Source: Nocardia uniformis NBRC 13702 (GTDB taxonomy: Bacteria > Actinomycetota > Actinomycetes > Mycobacteriales > Mycobacteriaceae). From it: 64,000 bases of DNA. Positions within the stretch are counted from its first letter, which is position 1. Each line of letters begins with the position of its first letter. Below are positions 58,397 through 64,000 of the stretch, piece after piece. The position numbers were made by a program, and so were the translations under genes. The stretch lies in NCBI RefSeq assembly GCF_001613345.1, contig NZ_BDCE01000039.1, positions 1 to 64,000 of the forward strand, in the 5' to 3' direction. Under the pieces are notes generated by a model. The model had not been told where the DNA came from. It worked only from the letters and a program-made list of their open reading frames with translations, and did not search any database.

Positions 58397-59941
58397 GTGG
58401 ACACGCCTGGGCCCTTGCTCACCGCCACGGATGGCGGCACTGCCAAGGTGGGGAAGCGGGAATGGGCAGGATTGGCGGTGCTGGCCCTGGCGTGCCTCGT
58501 GTACTCCATGGACCTCACGGTTCTCCATCTCGCTGTACCACAGATCAGCGCCCAATTGCGGCCCACCAGTTCGCAATTGCTCTGGATCATCGACGTCTAT
58601 GGGTTCCTGGTGGCGGGTTTGCTGCTCACCATGGGCGGGGTCGGCGATCGGATCGGACGCCGACGACTACTCATGGTGGGGGCGGCGGCCTTCGCCGTGG
58701 TGTCGATTATCGCCGCGTTCGCGACCTCGGCTCCGGTGCTGATCGGCTGCCGCGCGCTACTCGGCGTCGCGGGGGCGACGCTCGCGCCCTCGACACTGTC
58801 GTTGATCTTCACCATGTTTCCCGATGCCGTGCAACGACAGGTGGCCATCGGCGTCTGGGTGGGGTCCTACTCGGTCGGCGGGGCCATCGGCCCCCTGGCC
58901 GGTGGACTCATGCTCGAACACTTCTGGTGGGGTTCGGTTTTCCTATTGGCGGTGCCGGTTATGGTGCTGCTCATCGTGCTGGCGCCCCGGGTGCTGCCGG
59001 AGTACCGGGATCCGGACGCGCATCGCCTGGACCCACTCAGCGCCGTACTGTGCACGGGCGCCATGCTTTTGGTCGTCCTGGGAATGAAAACAGCCGCCCA
59101 GGACGGGGTGGGCGGGTCCGCAGTACCGGCCCTGCTGGCCGGTCTGTTGGTCGGCATGGTCTTCGTACGGCGGCAATTGTCCTCGCCCGACCCCATGCTG
59201 AATCTGCGACTATTCCGGTTCGGCACCTTCCGGACCGCACTGGCCATCAATATGCTCGCTATCTTCGTGGCGTTCGGCTACTTCCTGTTCGTGGCGCAGT
59301 ATTTCCAACTGGTGCTGGATATGTCGCCGCTGCGGGCCGGGCTGGCGACCATCCCCGCCGGGTTGGGGTTCATGATCGGCTCCCAGCTGGGACCGCGGAT
59401 CGGGCGCCATGTGCGCCCGGCGTACATCATCGGCGGCGGGATGGCGATGGCGGCGGTGGGGTTGCTCCTGCTGACCCAGCTCGACATTACCGACGGTGTG
59501 CCCCTCACCATCGCGGCATCACTGCTGGTGTCATTCGGCCTGGCACCGGTTTTCGGCATTACCACCGAACTCATTGTCGGGTCGGCGCCGCCGGAGCAGG
59601 CCGGGGCCGCATCCGGACTGTCGGAGACCGGGGCCGAATTCGGTGGGGCGCTCGGTATCTCGATACTGGGCAGTATCAGTATCGCCATCTACCGGACCCA
59701 GCTGGCCGACAAACTGCCCTACGGGCTGCGTGACGCCGATGCCGATACCGCCCGCGACACCCTCGGTGCGGCAATCGATGTCGCCCACGGGCTACCCGGA
59801 GATCTGGGAACGGCGGTCGCCCATGCCGCCAAACACGCCTTCCTGACCGGCATGCATGTCACGGCCGCCATTGCCGCGGGGGCCGCGCTGGTGCTGGCCG
59901 TGCTCGCGGTTTCGCGGCTGCGGAATATTCCGCCCGGCTAG
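58397..59941 (+). CDS. 14-helix MFS multidrug exporter (SmvA/QacA-like)
   Basis: About 514 residues from GTG 58397, which has GGAGG 8 bases upstream; ATG codons at 58382 and 58367 lack this. Motifs: YSMDLTVLHLAVPQI (motif D1), GGVGDRIGRRRLLM (motif A), RALLGVAGATLAPSTLSLI (motif B), VGSYSVGGAIGPLAGGLMLE (motif C). About 14 helices. The DHA2 group exports cationic drugs and quaternary compounds using the proton gradient. It converges on a TetR gene that ends 3 bases after its own stop. Confidence 0.88.
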   Translation: MDTPGPLLTATDGGTAKVGKREWAGLAVLALACLVYSMDLTVLHLAVPQISAQLRPTSSQLLWIIDVYGFLVAGLLLTMGGVGDRIGRRRLLMVGAAAFAVVSIIAAFATSAPVLIGCRALLGVAGATLAPSTLSLIFTMFPDAVQRQVAIGVWVGSYSVGGAIGPLAGGLMLEHFWWGSVFLLAVPVMVLLIVLAPRVLPEYRDPDAHRLDPLSAVLCTGAMLLVVLGMKTAAQDGVGGSAVPALLAGLLVGMVFVRRQLSSPDPMLNLRLFRFGTFRTALAINMLAIFVAFGYFLFVAQYFQLVLDMSPLRAGLATIPAGLGFMIGSQLGPRIGRHVRPAYIIGGGMAMAAVGLLLLTQLDITDGVPLTIAASLLVSFGLAPVFGITTELIVGSAPPEQAGAASGLSETGAEFGGALGISILGSISIAIYRTQLADKLPYGLRDADADTARDTLGAAIDVAHGLPGDLGTAVAHAAKHAFLTGMHVTAAIAAGAALVLAVLAVSRLRNIPPG

Positions 59942-59944
59942 CGA

Positions 59945-60517
59945 TTACCTCCCGGCGAGCGCTTTCACGGCAAGCGCGAAATCGTTACCGTCCATCAGGT
60001 CACCGGTGGGGGCGATCAGCGACAGCACCGCGATCCCTTGGAACACCCCGAAATACAATTTCGCCACCGCCTTCGCCTCGGCCTCCGACAGCTCCGGATA
60101 CACCTCACTCACGGTGGTGGCGAGATCGACGTGCGCCCGGTCCACGGTCTCGGCCATGAACTGTTGCGATTCCTCCGAACGCGCGATGCGCACGGCGTTT
60201 TCGAAGCTCAGCAGTATTTCGTCGCGGTGCCGCAGCACGGCATCGACCATGCCGTCCCAGCTGAAAGGTGCCGATTCCGCGAGCGACCGCCCCTCCCCCG
60301 CGGTCCTGATCGCGGCTTCGAAGGCGTCACCGACGCTGGTGCCCATGGTTTCGGTGAGCGCCTCGGTGATCAGGCGGTCCTTGGAGCCGAAGTGATAGCC
60401 GATGGCCGCGAGGCTCACCCCCGCGGCCGAGGCGATATCGCGGGCGGTGACCTTGGCCAATCCGCGCTCCAGAATCGCCTTCCGCGCACCTGCCATCAGA
60501 TCTTCTCGGTTTCCCAT
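59945..60517 (-). CDS. TetR family transcriptional regulator
   Basis: A 190-residue repressor. The HTH is REDLMAGARKAILERGLAKVTARDIASAAGVSLAAIGYHFGSKDRLITEAL. The C-terminal helical domain lacks recognisable ligand residues. It is divergent from the FAD-monooxygenase gene, with two palindromic sites in the 103-base gap, an arrangement like tetR/tetX or similar flavin-monooxygenase controls. It probably represses that enzyme until a substrate or drug binds. Confidence 0.88.
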   Translation of the reverse strand: MGNREDLMAGARKAILERGLAKVTARDIASAAGVSLAAIGYHFGSKDRLITEALTETMGTSVGDAFEAAIRTAGEGRSLAESAPFSWDGMVDAVLRHRDEILLSFENAVRIARSEESQQFMAETVDRAHVDLATTVSEVYPELSEAEAKAVAKLYFGVFQGIAVLSLIAPTGDLMDGNDFALAVKALAGR

Positions 60518-60538
60518 ACCGCCAATCTACCAGCGTCT

Positions 60539-60589
60539 TAGACATTTGTTCTAGACATACGTATCAAAGTCTGTTAGACATATGTCTTA
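60539..60589. promoter_or_regulatory. paired TetR operators
   Basis: Site B (60574-60589) is TTAGACATATGTCTTA, with a perfect 12-bp palindrome core AGACATATGTCT. Site A (60539-60553) is TAGACATTTGTTCTA, a weaker copy of the same word. Their centres are about 35 bases apart between the divergent TetR and monooxygenase genes. TAGACA also occurs at extra half-sites in this gap. Confidence 0.75.
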
Positions 60590-60620
60590 GACAAACGTTC
60601 TTCACCGAGGGAGTCACCTG

Positions 60621-61832
60621 ATGAGCACCACGACGCCGAATCTCCGGATCCTGATCAGCGGCGGCGGCATCGCCGGTAATGCCGTTGCCCTGCAACTGCT
60701 TCGCGCCGGAGTCAGCACCACCGTGGTGGAGCGCTCCCCCGCACCGCGCCCCGGCGGACAGGCGGTGGACCTGCGCGGACCCAGCCGCGAAATCGCCGAG
60801 CGCATGGGACTGATGGCCGGCATCCGCAAATACCAGCTGCATGAGGAAGGTATGGCTCTCGTCAACCGCAAGGGTGACACCCTCTACCGGATGCCCGCCG
60901 ATATGTTCGACGGTAAGGGCCCCGTGGCCGAGATCGAGATATCGCGCGGTGATCTGAACCAGGTGCTGCTGACCGAGATCGCCAATGTCGGAGGCGAACT
61001 CGACTACCGCTACGGCGAGTGGGTATCGGCGCTCACGCAGGACGACAGCGGGGTCGAGGTCACCTTCGCCTCCGGTGTGACCGAACGTTTCGACCTGGTG
61101 GTCGGTGCGGACGGCGTGCACTCGGCCACCCGCAGGCTCGCCTTCGGCCCGGAGGAGGAATTCACCACCTATCTGGGCGGGTACATGTCCTTCTTCACCC
61201 TGCCGACACCGGCGGGAGTGGAACCGAACTGGATGACCACGCATGCCATCCCGAATGCCTCGGTCGGCATTCGTCCGGACGCCGACCCGTCCACCTGCAA
61301 GGCCATCATTACGCTGCGGACCGAGGTGAACCCGGCACTGCGTCGCGATGTGGCGGCGCAGCAGCGGCTCATTCGCGCCATGCTGGCCGATGCGGGCTGG
61401 CTGGCTCCGACCGTGCTGGCGGCCATGCCCGATTCGACCGACTTCTACTTCGACGAGCTCGATCGCGTGGATATGCCGAGCCTGTCGGCCGGTCGGGTCA
61501 CGCTGCTGGGCGACGCCGGTTTCTGCGGATCGCCGATGACCGGTATGGGTACCGCCATGGCGATTGTCGGCGCGTATATCCTCGCCGGTGAAATCGCCGC
61601 CACCCCCGGCGATCTCGCCGGAGCGCTGGCGCGATACGAGGCGGCGGTGACGCCGTTCCTCGATTCGGCCAAGGAGCTGCCGGGCGGCGGACTCTCGATG
61701 ATGCTGCCGAAGAGCGAGTTCGGCCTGCGGGCGGCCCAGACCGTGGGCAAGCTCATGACAACGCGGCTCTTCCGCCCGGTCGTGATGAAGATGGTGAGTA
61801 AGACCGATGACTACGAGGTGCCGTCCTACTGA
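60621..61832 (+). CDS. FAD-dependent monooxygenase (TetX/PHBH-like)
   Basis: A 403-residue flavin monooxygenase. FAD motifs: ILISGGGIAGNAVALQLL (GxGxxG variant, residues about 10-27), FDLVVGADGVHSATRRLAF (DG motif, about 155) and GRVTLLGDAGFCGSPMTGMGTAMAI (GD motif, about 295). Length and order match the TetX/aromatic hydroxylase group, which hydroxylate aromatics or inactivate drugs with NADPH and O2. The ATG at 60621 has GAGGGAG upstream. Its control by the divergent TetR suggests it is induced by its substrate. Confidence 0.88.
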   Translation: MSTTTPNLRILISGGGIAGNAVALQLLRAGVSTTVVERSPAPRPGGQAVDLRGPSREIAERMGLMAGIRKYQLHEEGMALVNRKGDTLYRMPADMFDGKGPVAEIEISRGDLNQVLLTEIANVGGELDYRYGEWVSALTQDDSGVEVTFASGVTERFDLVVGADGVHSATRRLAFGPEEEFTTYLGGYMSFFTLPTPAGVEPNWMTTHAIPNASVGIRPDADPSTCKAIITLRTEVNPALRRDVAAQQRLIRAMLADAGWLAPTVLAAMPDSTDFYFDELDRVDMPSLSAGRVTLLGDAGFCGSPMTGMGTAMAIVGAYILAGEIAATPGDLAGALARYEAAVTPFLDSAKELPGGGLSMMLPKSEFGLRAAQTVGKLMTTRLFRPVVMKMVSKTDDYEVPSY

Positions 61833-61851
61833 GCCGGACTAGGCTCGGACC

Positions 61852-62895
61852 GTGCGGCAGAAGATCATCATGGACGTCGATACCGGTATCGATGACTCGC
61901 TGGCCCTGCTCTATCTCCTCGCCTCCCCCGAGGCCGAGATCATCGGCATCGCCGCCACCGCGGGCAATGTGCCCGCGGCACAGGTGGCGGCCAACACCCT
62001 GGCCTGGCTGGATGTGTGCCGGGTCGGGGATATCGAAGTGGCACTGGGTGCGGCGGAACCCTTGGCGATTCCGCTGCGCACCACCGAGGACACCCATGGG
62101 CCGCAGGGTGTGGGGTACGCGGAACTGCCCTTGTCGGAGCGATCCGTTTCCTCGCGGTCAGCAGCACAGCTGTGGGTTGATCTGGCACGGGCCCATCCCG
62201 GCGAGATAATCGGTCTGTGCACCGGGCCGCTCACCAATCTGGCGCTGGCGCTGCGACTGGAACCCGCGCTGCCACAACTGCTCCAGCGGCTGGTGATCAT
62301 GGGCGGGGCGTTCAATCACCCGGGGAATACGACACCCACCAATGAGTGGAACGTGCACGTCGATCCGGAGGCCGCCAAGGAGGTGTTCGACGCCTTTTCC
62401 GCCGCACCCCCGCGGCGGCGGCCCATCGTCTGCGCGTTGGACATTACCGAGACGATCGAGATGCGGCCGAAACACCTGGTACTGCTGGGCGAGCGGGCAG
62501 GCAGTACGCCGGTGGAGACCGTGACCGAGAGCGATCCGCCGCAGGCGCGATCGGCGGCGAGCAATCCGATCATTCGCTACTTCACCGATGCGGTGCGGTT
62601 CTACTTCGACTTCCACCGCCTGTACGACCAGGGGTATCTGGCGCATATGCACGATCCGTTCGCCGCGGCGGTCGCTCTGGATCCGCGACTGGCCGTCACC
62701 CGACCCGCCACAGTCGATGTTGAACTGGTCGGTAGCATCACTCGGGCAACCACCGTCGCCGACTGGACCGGAATGTGGGGCCGCGATCCCAACGCCGACA
62801 TTGTGATCGGCACGGATCCGGACCAGTTCTTCGATCGCCTCATTACGCGAGTCGGCGACTATGCCCGCGCGGTCTACCCGCCTCAGCACGAATAA
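61852..62895 (+). CDS. inosine/uridine-preferring nucleoside hydrolase
   Basis: 347 residues from GTG 61852. The metal-binding signature DVDTGIDDSLAL (D8, D10, D14, D15) is the DxDxGxDD of the nucleoside hydrolase family; GLCTGPLTNLALAL and NEWNVHVDPEAAKEVF and the late HDPFAAAVAL (active-site His) fit too. It splits the N-glycosidic bond of ribonucleosides in purine/pyrimidine salvage. It lies 19 bases after the monooxygenase stop and 9 before the amidohydrolase gene, so the three may share a transcript. Confidence 0.88.
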   Translation: MRQKIIMDVDTGIDDSLALLYLLASPEAEIIGIAATAGNVPAAQVAANTLAWLDVCRVGDIEVALGAAEPLAIPLRTTEDTHGPQGVGYAELPLSERSVSSRSAAQLWVDLARAHPGEIIGLCTGPLTNLALALRLEPALPQLLQRLVIMGGAFNHPGNTTPTNEWNVHVDPEAAKEVFDAFSAAPPRRRPIVCALDITETIEMRPKHLVLLGERAGSTPVETVTESDPPQARSAASNPIIRYFTDAVRFYFDFHRLYDQGYLAHMHDPFAAAVALDPRLAVTRPATVDVELVGSITRATTVADWTGMWGRDPNADIVIGTDPDQFFDRLITRVGDYARAVYPPQHE

Positions 62896-62904
62896 GGAGC
62901 CCCG

Positions 62905-63792
62905 GTGACCGGCGGAACCGAGAACGACTACATCGCCGAGTTCCGGGCTCGGCTCGGGCTGCCCGCCATTATCGATATCCATACTCATTTCATGCCCGAG
63001 CAGGTCATGCGCAAGGTGTGGGCGTACTTCGACTCGGCCGGGCCGCTCACCGCGGGCCGCACCTGGCCCATCACCTACCGCGACGAGGAACAGGTGCGCC
63101 TGAAGACATTGCGCGGGTTCGGCGTTCGTGCCTTCACCTCGCTCGTCTATCCGCACAAGCCGGAGATGGCGGCCTGGCTCAACGAGTGGACCGCGGACTT
63201 CGCCTCCCGCACGCCCGACTGCCTGCACACGGCGACCTTCTACCCCGAGCGCCATGCCGCCGGTTACGTCGAGGCGGCCATCGAGGCCGGGGCGCGCATC
63301 TTCAAGGTGCACGTGCAGGTCGGCCATTTCGATCCCGGCGATCCCCTGCTGAACGGCGTCTGGGATCTGTTGCAGGAAACCGGGATTCCGATCCTCATCC
63401 ACTGCGGATCCGGTCCCGCCGCCGGTGAGTACACCGGTCCCGAGCCGATTGTCGATCTGCTGCGCCGGTTTCCACGCCTGCGGCTGATCATCGCCCACAT
63501 GGGCGCTCCGGAATACACCGAATTCCTCGATATCGCCCAGCGATTCGAGAGTGTCCACTTCGACACCACCATGAACTTCACCGACTTCTTCGAAGCCGCG
63601 GACCCCTTCCCACCCGGTGAACGCGCGCGGTTGCGGGACTTCTCCGACCGGATCATGTTCGGCAGCGACTTCCCGAATATCCCGTACACCTACAGTCACG
63701 CGCTGTCCGCGCTGGAGCGTCTCGAACTCGGTGACGATTGGCTGCGCAAGGTGTGCCACGACAACGCGGCCCGATTGTTCGATCTGAGCTAG
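62905..63792 (+). CDS. amidohydrolase-family (amidohydro-rel) hydrolase
   Basis: 295 residues from GTG 62905. TIM-barrel amidohydrolase: metal-binding HxH (H26, H28) in IIDIHTHFMPEQ, His in ILIHCGSGPAA, His in LIIAHMGAPE and the late Asp in IMFGSDFPNIPYTY. This is the pattern of the ACMSD/2,3-dihydroxybenzoate decarboxylase-like group, which hydrolyse or decarboxylate small cyclic molecules. It follows the nucleoside hydrolase by 9 bases. The substrate is unknown. Confidence 0.85.
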   Translation: MTGGTENDYIAEFRARLGLPAIIDIHTHFMPEQVMRKVWAYFDSAGPLTAGRTWPITYRDEEQVRLKTLRGFGVRAFTSLVYPHKPEMAAWLNEWTADFASRTPDCLHTATFYPERHAAGYVEAAIEAGARIFKVHVQVGHFDPGDPLLNGVWDLLQETGIPILIHCGSGPAAGEYTGPEPIVDLLRRFPRLRLIIAHMGAPEYTEFLDIAQRFESVHFDTTMNFTDFFEAADPFPPGERARLRDFSDRIMFGSDFPNIPYTYSHALSALERLELGDDWLRKVCHDNAARLFDLS

Positions 63793-64000
63793 TCGGCGAC
63801 CGCGCTGCGGCGTTCGAGGATGACCGTGTCACGCCAGACGCCGTCGAGCTGGGCGATGCGTTCGCGGACCCCCAGGGTGCGGAATCCGGCCTGGTGGTGC
63901 AGGGCGATACTGACGCGGTTCTCCGGGAAGATCGAGGTTTGCAGGGTCCACAGCCCGGCCTGATCGGCCGCGATGACCGTGGTGCGGAGCAGGGCTTTGC
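63789..64000 (-). CDS. GNAT acetyltransferase, partial (cut by window end)
   Basis: The last about 70 codons of a minus-strand gene: GLWTLQTSIFPENRVSIALH, then AGFRTLGVRERIAQ and GVWRDTVILERRS and the stop. This is the end of phosphinothricin/bialaphos-acetyltransferase-like GNAT proteins (ENxxSxxLHxxxGFRxxGxRE). The start and the acetyl-CoA-binding loop are beyond the window. Its stop overlaps the amidohydrolase stop, so the two converge. Confidence 0.75.
   Translation of the reverse strand, partial: KALLRTTVIAADQAGLWTLQTSIFPENRVSIALHHQAGFRTLGVRERIAQLDGVWRDTVILERRSAVAD

Noticed and set aside
62158..63759. 533-codon minus-strand frame across the nucleoside hydrolase and amidohydrolase genes
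   Set aside because: Covers two genes with clear catalytic motifs on the plus strand and has none itself.

Overview
The window is a GC-rich actinobacterial chromosome segment, most likely from Nocardia or a close mycolic-acid-producing relative. Supporting markers are a ChoD-type cholesterol oxidase, an AcpM/KasB/FabH-like mycolate or fatty-acid elongation trio, a penicillin-binding lipoprotein, an LCP cell-wall ligase, a LigC plus primase-polymerase pair of the mycobacterial type, many TetR regulators, and frequent GTG starts with 4-base gene overlaps.

Layout: 0-6.4 kb holds membrane/MFS debris, an MmcQ/YjbR protein, an LCP protein, a divergent MerR/cholesterol oxidase pair, an odd FkbH-like HAD protein and a lipoprotein. 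6.5-10.9 kb is a tightly coupled four-gene operon: a miniature desulfurase-like protein, an unknown protein with a C-terminal HMA domain, a Y4yA-type PLP decarboxylase, and a cysteine-synthase/rhodanese fusion. It looks like an undescribed amino-acid or sulfur pathway. 11-16.7 kb has an oxidoreductase, TetR regulators, small membrane and secreted proteins and two gene remnants. 16.9-17.25 kb carries three minus-strand tRNAs (His, Arg, Pro). 18-21.4 kb has galE and a divergent LysR/MFS pair. 21.5-25.6 kb is an M-box (Mg2+) riboswitch, a short leader ORF, mgtC, and an ABC transporter (fused permease plus ATPase). 25.6-35.5 kb holds an MFS exporter, a cold-shock protein, ligC with a polymerase-domain gene, the acpM-kasB-fabH trio and a PBP lipoprotein.

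36.5-46.6 kb is a visibly lower-GC accessory island bordered by remnants (SulP permease, XRE/TPR regulator, permease tail, Tn3-family transposase tail). Its core, 38.8-46.1 kb, is a candidate new RiPP cluster: TfuA and YcaO genes, a 44-residue precursor too short for ordinary gene calling, two paralogous 2OG-Fe(II) oxygenases and a JmjC/cupin oxygenase on the minus strand, plus a divergent MFS exporter and a methyltransferase. The precursor has no cysteine and only one Ser/Thr in its C-terminal 37 residues. The simplest reading is therefore TfuA-assisted backbone thioamidation, or azoline formation at that single Ser, followed by oxidative tailoring, possible methylation and export. This is inference from gene content.

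46.9-64 kb returns to backbone-like content: a methyltransferase-like protein, TetR/acyl-CoA dehydrogenase, a TetR with repeated 13-bp operator-like sites facing a superhelical-repeat protein operon, a zinc-ribbon SDR with a changed catalytic Tyr, an O-methyltransferase, an orphan type II thioesterase, a CoA-transferase, a multidrug MFS, a TetR/FAD-monooxygenase pair with palindromic operators, a nucleoside hydrolase, an amidohydrolase and a truncated GNAT at the edge.
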